Positions 53,577 to 64,000 of a stretch of DNA of 64,000 bases are shown here, one piece after another. The stretch is taken from NCBI GenBank assembly GCA_003116995.1, contig BDSL01000070.1, forward strand, positions 496,001 to 560,000, in the 5' to 3' direction. How positions within the stretch are numbered: position 1 is the first letter of the stretch; every line of letters begins with the position of its first letter. The position numbers were made by a program, and so were the translations under genes. The notes below the pieces were generated by a model. The model made no database searches and was not told the DNA's origin. It worked only from the letters and a program-made list of their open reading frames with translations. Origin of the DNA: Yamagishiella unicocca. Its lineage: Eukaryota; Chlorophyta; Chlorophyceae; Chlamydomonadales; Volvocaceae.

Positions 53577-55325
53577 CGTGCGCTTTCCTCAGCCGCGAAG
53601 CAGGCCTAGCGTGCGCTTTCCTCAGGCACGAAGCTGTCATGGTTGAAGCCGGAAACGGTGGGCGGGAGGCGTCATGTCTCGTGGCTAGCTGCCGCGTGCA
53701 ACTGGCTGGCTATGTGCTATGATGCAACTGACACGGCAGATGGTGTTGGCAGCCGCGAGTACGGTAGTAGCAACTGTTACAATGGGTTCCAGACCAAAAG
53801 GTAAAACAACTAAAACGGGAGGCGGTCGGCACAATGATAAACTCCTCATCGTGTTTGTGTTTGTAGCGGTCCGTTAAACCGTATCTGACCATGACCATTG
53901 CACGAGGCAGCAACTTCGTCAGTGCAAGGTCGACAACGCAGCCCTGCCCTGACAGGGCGCGAGAGGGGGGGGCCGGAAACATGCATTTGTAAAGCAGGCT
54001 GGGTAACAATTGCTCACGGGTGCCCTAACCTGACATGACCTATCATGAATAATCACCGTAACGTCGATAGGTTGGAAGCTGTCGCCATCACAGCCCTGCT
54101 TTACATGAGTGCGTCGTACGGCTATCGACACACTGAACGCATGACCCAGATAGAGAATATGGTGGTGGTTGGGATGGAGCCACGGTACCTCATACAACCA
54201 GGACACATTTTTGTCAAAGTTCTAACGGAAGGCCGAAGCGCCTGATCACATATACCTCGCAATATACCGGTATGGTCGATTTGGGCAGGGTGGCGCCTGT
54301 GTGCCTTTCGCGGCTTTCTTGTGCCGTTTGTTGCGACACAGGACGTGAGGATTGCCGTTGCCAGGCCTGGGTCGCGACACCTTTAGGGCGTCTGCTTGGT
54401 TCTTCAGTCCCGGTGTAACAGTGAGGTCACGGACGCGGCTCCTCTTCTTGTCCTAGCAACGAGGTGCGCGGCCGGAAGGTGACGGCAACCACCGCACGAC
54501 GTCCAGCCCGGGGGGGTAGGAGCGCTGCTGACTCCGCGGGATCTAGCGAGCGGGCTGTAGCGAGGAGCCGTGTGGCAGCTACAGCAGCTGAACGAGGCAC
54601 CTGTTCGCGCTGTCCGATGGAGACCCCATCGAGCAGGCGATGGTTTAATTACAATCCAACGTCCATAATGCCCCACCGTCCGTGACAGCCGGCTGCTGAT
54701 TTTTAGGTCTCTGCCGCCGGGCAGCGGGCCACACCCATGAGGCCCTCCCGCGCACGCTGCCGACCCTCATGACACATCATGACACATCGTCATCGACATG
54801 ACACATAATCGTCAACATGACACATCATGCACCGCATGCGGCCACACACACCACACCCCATCCAGGCGGCACCTCCGGGGCTGTTTGGGCGCTCTTTGCT
54901 ACAGCAGCAACCTCGGGAACGGCACCCTCAGATGTTGACGCGGCCAGCGAGTGCGCCCTGCGCCCTGACACGCGCCTCCCGCCAGGTTTCCTAGCGCAGT
55001 GCCGACCCACGGGGCTGTCCTCAGGATCGGAAACCTCCCCTCTAGACGCCCCAGGCAAGCACTCGCAAGCGGCCAGCTGCTGTCGATGCGCTCGCCCGTC
55101 CACTCGACGACGCCTGCACTCCCGTGGAAGGGTCACACGCAGCACCAGACCCTGCAACACGGCCCTCACACCGCCCTAGCCGAACCCGGGCAGAAGCCCC
55201 CCGGCCAAAAGCCATGCCCCCACCCCTCTGCATCTAGCAGAAAGCATTTACCACCGTCCCTGCCCGCCCATTCCACGGTTTTCCTTGCAAGTCCCCAAGC
55301 TTTATGTTTACGTACGCGCCTACGT
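53577..55325. other. Intergenic region
   Basis: Holds a leftward end of the GGTCTGGAACC family at 53768-53805 (ACAATGGGTTCCAGACCAAA) and a CATGACACATCATG-rich stretch at 54766-54832. No gene seen. Confidence 0.5.
54766..54832. repeat. CATGACACAT repeat
   Basis: Five to six copies of ATGACACATC/ATGACACATAA-type units. Confidence 0.75.
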
Positions 55326-58300
55326 TTACACGTCCGCCGTCAGCATGCTCGCCCCCAGAGTGACCTTCTGTCCGGGCTGGAAGGAAGGCAGGCCGCGGTA
55401 GGGGCAGGTGCCGCAGCGGAAAGCATCGCCTAGGTAGCACTGCAGGGAGGGGGCAAAGGATCATCCGCGAATGAAGGTGGCGGTCCAGGGGGGGGGAGAA
55501 GACCCGGTTACACGACGACGTAAGAGACGATGGACAGAAACGGGGGGAAAGATCGGGAGAGGGGGCAGTTGGTGCCCTGGTACCGTTTCGAGGTTTTCCG
55601 GGTGTCGTCGGAGACGTCCGAGGATGGGGTGCGGCAGGTGTGGCGGGGTGATGCCGTCCCTTTCTGCTTTCCACGCGGTCGGAAATACAGGCGGTCGGGA
55701 ATGCACGAGAATGCACGGAAATGCACGAGAATCCACGGGAATGCACGCGAATGCACGGAAATGCACGAGAATCCACGGGAATGCACGGGAATGCACGGAA
55801 ATGCACGAGTCGTCGCTGCATCAGCGCCAACCCGCTGTTGGCCGCTGTCACCTCGCCGTCGCGGTGCTCTAGAGGGTTTCCCCCGTCGACAACAGATCGC
55901 GGCGACGCTCTGGAGATGGCCCCAACAACACTCCCCCCCCTCCCTCCCCTCCTCCCCCCCTTCCTCCCCTCTCCCTCCCTCCCCTCCGCCGCACGTACGT
56001 TGCCACATGCCGACTCCGGGTTGTCCATGAGATCCGCCGCCAGTTTGACACCCACCGTAGCCTCAGCATCCGCCCGGCCGCAGCTGCAGTTCTTGCAGGC
56101 CTTACGACCCGACTGCCCCACCTCGCAGTCGTCTGGGGCAGGAGGGGGTGACAGGGCGAGAGGGGCGGCCGTTAGGACCGTTGGCGGCGGGGGGGCCAGG
56201 GCGAGAGAGGCGGGCCGTTAGGACCGTTGGCGGAGGGTGGGGGGGCAGGGCGAGAGGGGCGGCCGTTAGGACCGTTGGCGGAAGGGGGGCAGGGCGAGGG
56301 AAGGCCGTTAGGACCGTTGGTGGCGACAACACGGCAGCGCGCTGTGCCAACATTAACACCGCCACTTTACTATCGGAGGGAGGGGCGGCCAACGAAGCAA
56401 GGTGGGTTCGCTTACAAGTTCCACACGAGTGCGGAGGCGCCCCTGAAATCCGGGAGGCCCCATGGACGTTAAAAGCAAGCATGCAGCTGATCGTGATATG
56501 ATCCGCGAGGATTGAGAAATTGTGTGCGGCGTCACTTCGCTTGGCCAATTGGACTCGAATGACCGCGGGCGTGGGCGCGTTGCCATGGGCTACAGGGCCC
56601 ATCTGAACTCGGGTTTTGTTCAACTTCAGGCGACGGCGTCAACGATGCTGGCCGGCCGGCGGCCGGTCCGCTTGTCGCAACCCCGCCTGAGCTAGCGCGC
56701 CTGTAAGAGCTACGCGGCGCGTTTTCCGGAGCAAGAGCCCCTGCCCCTGCCCCAGGTCCTGCCCCTGCCCCTGCCCCTGCCCCTGGTCCTGCCCCTGCCC
56801 CTGCCCCTGGTCCTGCCCCTGCCGAAGCTCTCGATCCAGCCCCCTCACCCCCAAGACAGCCCCCCTCACCCCCAAGACAGCCCCCTCACCCCCAAGACAG
56901 CCCCCCTCACCCCCATACCCGTAACCCCCATACCCATCACCCCTTGCAGGGCGCCAGGCCAGTCCGCCAAGCCCGCCAAACCACGGTCTGTCGCACCTTG
57001 CCCCAACCTCCCAATTCTCCCCCCCCACAGCCGACTTAGCTTAGCCGCCGAAGGGCGACATACGGCCTTCGTCTTTCGTATCCTCAACCCGGTTCTCCAG
57101 CATGCATCTCAAAACGTCTGTCCTAAACGGCCTTTTCTGGCATCCACGGGTCTTCCTCGAAACCCCCACCGCTCCGGCCAGCCGAACGGCCCGGCACTGC
57201 AAACAGAGCCCGCGGCCCAGCCCTCAATCGGGCCCCATCCCCACCCGCATGTGCTCTCGCCTGTGGCAGCCCCGCCACCCTCTTGCCCGTGTAGCCACCC
57301 ACCTGGTGTCGGAGCCGCCGCCGCCTTCTTGTCCTCGGCTGTGAGCAGCAGGTCCTCGTCCAGCAGCTCCTCCTCCTCCTCCTCCCCGTCGCCGCCATCG
57401 CCACCTGCCGCCAGCTTCCAAACACCTGCGGCGCCGCCGCTGCCAGCAGCAGCGGAAGCAGCCGCAACGGGCGCTGGCGCCGGTTCTGGTGCGGATGCTG
57501 GCGCCGCCGCCGCCGCTGCCGGCCGCTTGAGGGACAACTTTGCAGAGGCACCAAGGCCCCATTGCGGCATTTGGGCAAACACCTGGAGGGGGGAGAGGAA
57601 GAGAAGGGTTCAGGCGTGAAGGGCGTAGGGTTTCAAGGTTCAGACGCGGAGAGAAGGAAAAGGGAAGTGGGGGTGGAAGCGGAGGGAAACCGATATCCGC
57701 CGGGCCAGGAGGGGGGCCGAGGGCCTGATGTTACGTCGTCGCGATTTCGAGGGCGATTTCGAGGGCCGACGTGTCCGCCCGGGGTCGCGTCAGGCTGTTG
57801 TCGAGTTGGTCAACGTAGTGACGTAATTGCAAAAACATGATCTCCCAGCTCATTCAAGATGCAAACCATCCTACGGCGTCCGCAGTCTCGACGCTTCGGA
57901 CCTTTGCCCCAATGTCCCGCCGTTTGGACTTCCTTCCCGCGTTCCCGCGGTCGCCGTGTGCCTGACATGGCACCTCACGTGCCCCTGGTGCTACTGCGTG
58001 ACGACAGGGCCTTACGCGCGCGCACTGCCGCGCCCCACACGGCACACCGCCGGCAGCGACTTACCCATACCGAGGGGGTCGCAGCGGCGCTCGCGCTGGC
58101 GCCGCTGATGCTCAGGTCCTGAGCGTCCGTAAATCCCGAGAGCAGGAGGTCCTTCTTCAGCGCCTCCATGCGAGACTCGGCGGCGCTGGGCTGGGCGCCT
58201 TCGTAAACGTAGAGGCGGCCTCCGGGCGCCATGCTGCGCGCAACACGCGCCAGCGCTTCTCGACTGTGCGGTGCACTGCTCGCTGCTAATACTACGTTGT

Positions 58301-58454
58301 ACTTTCGAATGTTTGCTTGATCCTGCTGCTGTGGTTGCTGTTCACAGCATACTAAGTCCACCGACGCCAATGAGAGCGCCTCCTTAGCCAGCAGCGCCTC
58401 CAGCGCGGAGCCTGGCGCTACTCCACCAGCTACAAAGCAAGCTGCGGACGCCAT
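55326..58454 (-). CDS. CIAPIN1: CIAPIN1/anamorsin (Dre2), cytosolic Fe-S cluster assembly factor
   Basis: Four exons join in frame: 58454-58065, 57582-57303, 56132-55999 and 55439-55326 (stop TAA), 305 residues. Residues 1-130 are a methyltransferase-like N-terminal domain ([20 protein letters not shown], then a glycine-rich start). A long Ala/Pro linker and the acidic [14 protein letters not shown] lead to the C-terminal domain. That domain has the first Fe-S motif [17 protein letters not shown] (C-x8-C-x2-C-x-C) and the second, [20 protein letters not shown] (C-x2-C-x7-C-x2-C), split between exons 3 and 4. In yeast and humans the protein receives electrons from Tah18/NDOR1 in cytosolic iron-sulfur assembly. 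ATG at 58454 ([11 protein letters not shown]) was chosen because it matches the family start; the frame is open further upstream without ATG. Confidence 0.95.
55695..55810 (+). repeat. 15-bp GAATGCACG repeat
   Basis: About ten units alternating GGGAATGCACG, GAGAATCCACG and GAAATGCACG, in the last intron of CIAPIN1. Confidence 0.85.
56145..56330 (+). repeat. GGCCGTTAGGACCGTTGGCG repeat, four copies
   Basis: Unit of about 45 bp: GGGCGAGAGGGGCGGCCGTT, then AGGACCGTTGGCGG. It ends 13 bp from the acceptor of CIAPIN1 exon 3 and each unit contains an imperfect palindrome (AACGGTCCTAACGG on the gene strand). Confidence 0.85.
56735..56930 (+). repeat. Two adjacent C-rich minisatellites
   Basis: CCTGCCCCTGCCCCTGGT units at 56740-56825, then four CCCCCTCACCCCCAAGACAG units at 56840-56915. 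Both are in CIAPIN1 intron 2. Confidence 0.9.
57096..57165 (-). repeat. Copy of the 65-bp intronic family
   Basis: Plus strand reads CAGCATGCATCTCAAAACGT, CTGTCCTAAACGG, then CATCCACGGGTCTTCCTCGA. Sense-oriented in CIAPIN1 intron 2. Confidence 0.85.
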
Positions 58455-59757
58455 CTGGCGCGTTTTGGCCCAAAGCTGTTCGCAACGTTTCGGAGGAAGG
58501 TCTTCTTCTGTTGTATCGATTTTGCTATCAAATATTATAGCAAGGTATTCAGCTAATCCAATTATGAAATAAGACCGGAAGTATGTAAGCAATTCGTCCA
58601 CGTTGCATGCCGCGAGAAGTGGGGAAACAGCTGGAAGCCTCGTGGATGCCGTGCCATGGTCACCCTGCTCTCATCCCGAAAATCCGCCGCTAAAGTACAG
58701 GATCTGCTCTGGCACTGTATCATCATGCACTAGCCACGTCTGGATGGCCTGGCCTGCGCCACTTCGAGAAAGGCCACCCGCGCCTCCCCCCACGATTACG
58801 CGAAGGCACGCACCAGCACGCACCTACCGCAACTACCGCAGGCCAACACCCACGGACGCTGTCCAGCCCCGCGCAGCCCGCGCAGCCCACGCAGCCCGCG
58901 CAGCAAGACTTACAAAGTATCGATAGGGATGTTGCACCGCCAGGAAGGTGCAGAACGCTCACCACCCAATCCCTCGCGCGTGTTCCGTGTCCCGTGCACC
59001 ATGCGCAAAGAGCGATATGGCCCTGCACGTTCGCGCGCTTGCCCACATGGCATACGCACCCTCATTATAAGCTGCTGGAGGTTCCAGCTCAATTCTACAA
59101 AGAGGGTCATCGCGCTCTCCATAACTTGACGCTTGCTTGTCGCGTGGTGAGCCCAGGAGGGCCCACGTGAACCTGGGTGAGCTGAAGGACACCGCGCAGC
59201 CCTTCCTACATGGGTCTGGCTGGAACCTCGAGTTGCGGGGGTGTGGAATGGCCGTGTTGGACCCCTGCCCCCATAGAGGACACAGCCCCCGCAGCTGCCG
59301 AGCCAACACCGTTATGGCCGCGGCCTTGAAAAGAGCGGGTGCTGGTGGTCCCCCTCTTACTCCGGGAAGTGGTCTCCTAGATCGTGCGATTCGCCGTGGG
59401 TTGGTGGAGTTCTGGGCCTTTCTGAGGGGCTTTGCTGCGTTGGGGCTTCCCCAGAAAGGCTGGGATGCAGTGGGGCCTCGGCATCCTTTCTTACGGGTTG
59501 TCGCCAGTCGATTTGTGTGCGGGGGACCGGCTGAGGTACTGGTGGATTCGTGATCGGTCCGGGTTGTCTTGGGGAGCGGGGTTTCCCGTGTTTCTTACTT
59601 TCCGGCTCTATATGCGCGTTGAGCCCTGCTAGGGGTCCGGGCTTTTCGGGATGAGATGCGGACGGTCCCGCTGATTGCATCGTTGCGGTGCTTCACTGGT
59701 TCGTCGGTTGCTGGGCTGTTAGGTTGTCATGACCCACAGCAGGCTTCGGCCGTCAGC

Positions 59758-60235
59758 TGGCTCACGATCGGAGCTGCAGGGATAAGGTGCACACATCGGG
59801 CCACAGAGCCTCCGCCGCCTTAGCACGAGCGGGATGCCACGTCTGGGATTCCCGGCCGTGCTGTTCGTGCTTTCCTGGCTGACCGTCGTGGCCGACTCCA
59901 GGCCTGACTGGCGTGCGCTGTCGTTAGCGCTCAGGCTACAACTGACCAGGTCGTAGACACGTTAGCAGGTGAACGCCGCAAGTCGCTACCTCTTCCGGGG
60001 TCTGCCCCGGGTATCTTGACGCCCGACCGAAGCGCGGCCCACAGCTGCACTGTTGCTTGCGGGGGCAACTATGCTCGACACTGGTGTTACTCGTCTGCAA
60101 CTGGGCACCTCGTGCGAGAGGGTACTTTGAGCACGGCCGGGAATGCCAGACGTGGCATCCCGCTCGTGCTAAGGCGGCGGAGGCTCTGTGGGCCCGATGT
60201 GCGCACCTTATCCCTGCAGCTCCGATCGTGAGCCA
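59758..60235. repeat. Inverted repeat, arms of about 105 bp, spacer about 267 bp
   Basis: The arm 59758-59862 is nearly the exact reverse complement of 60130-60235, both carrying TGGCATCCCGCTCGTGCTAA in one direction. By eye about 97% identical. The right arm runs straight into repeat block A at 60225. Confidence 0.9.
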
Positions 60236-60395
60236 GCTACCACCCAACACCGAAAGTTACCAGACGGTATAAGACGACGTCCGTTACTTAGTGTCAATGA
60301 ACCATACCCACCAACACACTTGCGAGGTTTTTCCTTCCAACCGTCATGCCCAGATACGCGTTCCTGGAGCGGCGCCGAAACCATGACTAATGCCC
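60208..60395 (+). repeat. Third copy of repeat block A
   Basis: Same order as 27378-27575: CTTATCCCTGCAGCTCCGAT, ACACCGAAAG, TATAAGACGACGTCCGTTAC, and TGGAGCGGCGCCGAAACCAT. It lacks blocks B. Confidence 0.85.
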
Positions 60396-60484
60396 GCGAA
60401 TCGTTCATGCCGGTGCTGGGGCATGACAAGGTTGGTTGGTGGTCGGTTCCTGATAGGGGAGCCTCTAGTACAACTTCCCCCTTG

Positions 60485-61165
60485 TAAGGTCTGGAGCCCA
60501 CTGTAACGATTACAACAACTTCCCCCTGGGGTACTGGCTGCTGCTCTGTGTCCTACGGCCTGTCGATTTGGTGTTCTGGTGGTTTGCCTTTGTTCCGGTG
60601 CACGTCGGTCTTTGTCTCCTCCGTCTTTCTCAGTGTTAGGCGATGTCCCCGATGGTTCTACCTCTTGGTCTACATGAGGGGAAACCCGTGGGTCGGCGTT
60701 AACAAGGAACACCGATGGCCGCATTACTCCTTGTCAAGGCTCCAGGCAGGGTCCTGGCAATATAGCGGCACCTGACTGTGGTGAAGTGTTACCAGCTCTG
60801 AGCGGATCGTGTTACCGTGTTTTTTGGGTCATCGGATTTGTGCATCGCTTCCTCAAAGCATGCAATTGCTGGGCTGGCGGTGGTGAAGGGCGTCCAACTA
60901 GACACGCCGGCCGTTGACCGTGTGGCCACGATGCATAAGCCAAAGTCAAGAACGGATGGGCTCTAGGCGCAGCGGGCCTCGGTCTCCGATGTTCCATTTA
61001 CAGGCCCGGTCTGCCCGGTCCAGGTATGTTGCAGCATCTGACGCGCGCTGCCCAGCTGATAAATCGATGAGCTGTTTTAGTGAGCTGCTGTGGGCGAGTT
61101 GCGATGAGCGTATGTTGTTGTAATCGTTACAGTGGGCTCCAGACCTTAAATGTAGAGCCATCGGG
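60485..61165. mobile_element. Pair of GGTCTGGAGCCCACTG family ends
   Basis: 60485-60515 reads AAGGTCTGGAGCCCACTGTA then ACGATTACAACAA; 61110-61165 is the inverse (TTGTAATCGTTACAGTGGGC). 60600-60665 carries a further internal piece (CTCAGTGTTAGGCGATG). The ends point inward here, unlike the 14641-15762 element, so they belong to separate copies. Confidence 0.5.
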
Positions 61166-62964
61166 CGCATGTGTAAACTACCGTCTGAAGATTCCCTTCG
61201 GGAACAGTACCGGTAGGTTAACGAAGTGTTTAACTCTGCAAAACTACATATCCCGCAGCAAGGGCACAAGCGGGCGCAGGGAAGGGGGCCCTGATGGGGT
61301 GCTGTGTGATGCATGTGAGCCACAACGTAAACATGCGAAGCGAGATGCAAACATGCCACGGCCTAGCACACGGCCCAATCAGGGGTGCTAGCGCCCCGGC
61401 CTGCAAGGCCCAGCGTCTCTGTCGTAATCCCATAAGCTCTTGTAAGCAAGGTTTAAGGGCCAGCGTAGTGGGGACTGTGGTTGCATACAGCGCCGAGCTG
61501 CGCCGAGTCGCTGGCAGGTACGGCAACGCGAGCAATGGTTGATTAGGTCAGCCACACTCCAGCTTACAGCTTGTCGTGGCATCGCGCAACACCGAGACGA
61601 TCGGTGTTGCTGACAGAAAGCGCGCACGCGGGCAGCCGCGCCCCCGCCGTACGGTCCGCCTACCTGGAGCCTACGGCTCCGGAACCAACTGAAAGTTACC
61701 GTGCAGCACCCAGCGCAGCTATACAGTCTTGCCTCTCAGATAGGTGTGTTACAGCACGAACGATACTTATTCAGTACGCCAACTAGCTATATGGACGGAG
61801 GGCTCAGACGCCCATGAACTGCACGTGCGGGTGGTGGGGCTTGGCCTGGCTTGACAAACAAATAGCTGAAACACGCAATCCCCGGGCTACGCGACTGATC
61901 GGGTCAGGTATCAGTCGAGGGAAAAAATGTAGTGTGCTGTGTTGTGCATGTGCCGTTACATGACAGCTGAGACCTGGGGCGAGTAGTTGCGAGCAAGGGC
62001 ACAAGTATGGTTGGTATGGTGTGGCACGGTGACCCATCTCGACCCTTCCACCTGCAAATGATTGCCCTCCCCACTCTCAGGCTCATCCCTCATCCCAACG
62101 CATTATCAGCCAAAGGTGGTTTACAGCTATCAACAACAGTGACGCGCGTCAAAGCCGGTGCGACACTTACCTCCCCACCTCCCAAGTTCTTCTGGGGTAT
62201 GGCGTAATGCGGTGGCTGCTGGAAAATTTTGCATGATCCCAGCAGAAAATAAGATGTACACTTATGGAAGGAGAATACGCAGACAGGAGCACCATGGAGC
62301 ACAGCAGCAGTAGCACCGTCCCCGACATCGACAATCGCAGTTTGAAGGGTTTCAGTTGCGGGCAATAAATTTGTCCACAGCCATGATTGTCCACAGCCAT
62401 CTTCACCTCACTGCGCATCAAGGCGATGCGCCCTTTGCGCGCACTGAGATGTTTCTGGACGCATACCGGCACAAGAGCGCGATCTTTCCCCGTGACAAAG
62501 GCCCTTCACCTGTCCATAACTTCGGTCATGAAACCGCATGAAACCGCTGTGAGAGGCTAAATTCCAAAGCTGCTTGCAAGTTTGCGCTGGGCAGGTAAGA
62601 AGACGTTCACCTTCAAACCACATAACTATCATCCGAAGTGCATAGCGGAGGCGAATTTATACGAATAACAGTGTAGATGTGCTTCCGCACCTACGCGTAA
62701 CACTGCCAGCCGCACACTACAATGACCACACATGACCTGACAAAAAATACGGCCACGACTTCACATCAAACTTCTACATTGCTGAAGCTCCTGACTAAAG
62801 GAAGCGGTCAAAAGCTCAAAACATGTCCCTGTCGTACGCGTCGTATTTGTTGGGCCCTCGATCACATCGGCAGGGTCCCCTTTTATCGCTCCGCCCCCAA
62901 ACTTCGAAGTTGTGCCCCGTAGTCGCTGCTCTTGTCGTTTTCGTCGCTACCAATTTCAACGAAA

Positions 62965-63881
62965 ATGCAGGCCCTCTCTGCTCGTGCTCCCCGCGTGGCG
63001 GCCAAGCCCGGTGGGTCTTCACGACTTGTTCTGGGGCTACGTCGCTAAACTCTGGATCTAACCGCGCTTCTACCTTCCCTTTTTCTTATCCCACAGTGAG
63101 CCGCTCGGGCGCCCGCGCTCCTCTGCGCGGTGAGTGCCTTCGTCGGGGTTGGCTTCTGTCGACAAAGTTGCGCTCGCTGAGGCTCTGGGCATGAATTCCT
63201 CCCAAAACCAAACTGACTCGAACATCTGATGCTGTGCGCCTGGCTTGCAGTCGTCTGCAAGGCGACCACTGCCCGCGAGCAGATTGCCAAGAGCGTTGCT
63301 CTGCTGAGCACCCTCCCCATGACTCTGGCTGCCAGCCCCGCTTGGGCTCTGGTAAGACTTCATAGCGATGGTGTATGCCTTCTTGGCAGTCATAGGCTTA
63401 CTTTTGTTGCGAGGTTGGATACTGGGTTGTTCCGGCTGACACGTCGCGCACGTTTGCTTGCAGGTCGATGAGCGCATGAACGGTGACGGCACCGGCATGC
63501 CTTTCGGTGTCAACGACCCCGTAAGTAATTGCTTTGAGTCGGCAGAAGATTGCTGCGGTTCTAGACATGGTCGGCAACATCGTCACTACGCAACGCTTCT
63601 GTCGTGCAGGTCCTGGGCTGGGTCCTCACCGGTGTCTTCGGCCTCATGTGGGCCATATGGTTCGGCGGCCAGCGCGGTAAGGATACGTCGGCTTTCCTTT
63701 GGCCTGCTGCCGTCTCTTTCCGACGAACGCTCTGGATGTAATGTTTGCTGTATTGGTTTACAGTTATCGCTGTGGCACTGTGAACTTATCCTAATTCCTA
63801 TGAAATCATGCCTTGTCTATACCCTTCCGCCTTGCAGACCTCGGTGACTTCGAGGACAAGGACAGCGGCCTGAAGCTGTAA
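62965..63881 (+). CDS. psbW: PsbW, photosystem II 6.1-kDa subunit precursor
   Basis: Six exons with all phases matching: 62965-63010, 63097-63129, 63251-63351, 63464-63520, 63610-63676 and 63838-63881 (stop TAA), 115 residues. The start MQALSARAPRVAAKP is a chloroplast transit peptide. A second hydrophobic stretch (SVALLSTLPMTLAASPAWA) is the thylakoid signal with an AxA cleavage site. The mature protein begins LVDERMNGDGTGMPFGVNDP on the lumenal side, crosses the membrane once (VLGWVLTGVFGLMWAIWFGG) and ends with an acidic stromal tail (DLGDFEDKDSGLKL). PsbW stabilises PSII-LHCII supercomplexes. Introns here are short (85-161 bp) and repeat-free, unlike those elsewhere in the window, which fits a highly expressed gene. 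Confidence 0.97.
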
Positions 63882-64000
63882 GCGTCTGCTCGATGTTTCT
63901 AGCCTATTGACTGGGAGCGATTTTGCCCCGACCGGTCTTATCGGCCGTAGTGTCCTTGATTTGTGCGTGGCGCAGCGGTGCAGTGGCGGAGTGTACCATA
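63882..64000 (+). other. 3' flank of psbW
   Basis: The 119 bp to the window edge should contain 3' UTR. No TGTAA polyadenylation signal is seen before the end. Confidence 0.4.

Larger units (their letters stand above)
58455..62964. other. Repeat-rich interval between CIAPIN1 and psbW
   Basis: No spliced gene is supported. It contains the inverted repeat at 59758-60235, a copy of block A at 60208-60395 and ends of the GGTCTGGAGCCCACTG family at 60485-60515 (rightward) and 61110-61165 (leftward). A frame at 59137-59553 is open on the plus strand but shows no domain. Confidence 0.5.

Overview
The window is nuclear DNA of a green alga, most likely a chlorophycean. The evidence is a six-exon psbW gene (photosystem II subunit W, a green-lineage protein), GC-rich coding exons, GT-AG introns of 60 to more than 2,000 bp, and very repeat-rich introns. 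All genes below were assembled by hand from open frames, splice signals and reading phase; every exon junction given as exact preserves the frame. Species cannot be told from the sequence alone.

Layout. 1-5,300 (+): last seven visible exons of a helical protein resembling the NatB auxiliary subunit NAA25. 8,720-13,356 (-): a gene like the N-terminal part of algal polycystin-family proteins, with one membrane segment and a Cys-rich extracellular region but no channel domain. 17,947-22,669 (-): a secreted beta-trefoil (ricin-B-like) protein with two duplicated DCDGDGLLDWACVD modules. 22.7-31.6 kb: a repeat-dominated zone with a 359-bp dimeric satellite and a decayed Gypsy retrotransposon whose integrase is followed by a PHD finger. 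31,663-38,539 (-): ataxin-3 (Josephin, two UIMs, polyglutamine stretch, UBX). 38,791-40,731 (+): an unrecognised gene divergent from it. 40,801-48,058 (+): BRCC36, a JAMM deubiquitinase. 49,950-53,576 (+): two genes for low-complexity proteins of unknown role beside ends of a dispersed repeat. 55,326-58,454 (-): CIAPIN1/anamorsin (Dre2). 58.5-62.9 kb: repeats, including an inverted repeat. 62,965-63,881 (+): psbW.

The genes do not form one pathway. Two neighbours, ataxin-3 and BRCC36, are both known for acting on ubiquitin chains (Lys63-linked for BRCC36; ataxin-3 prefers long or Lys63-containing chains), separated by a single gene. The strongest unusual signal is in the introns: in at least four introns of two genes the exon end plus its 5' splice site has been tandemly duplicated into a minisatellite, so the real donor is followed by two to six copies of itself. 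Several mobile-looking repeat families also recur inside introns in both orientations.
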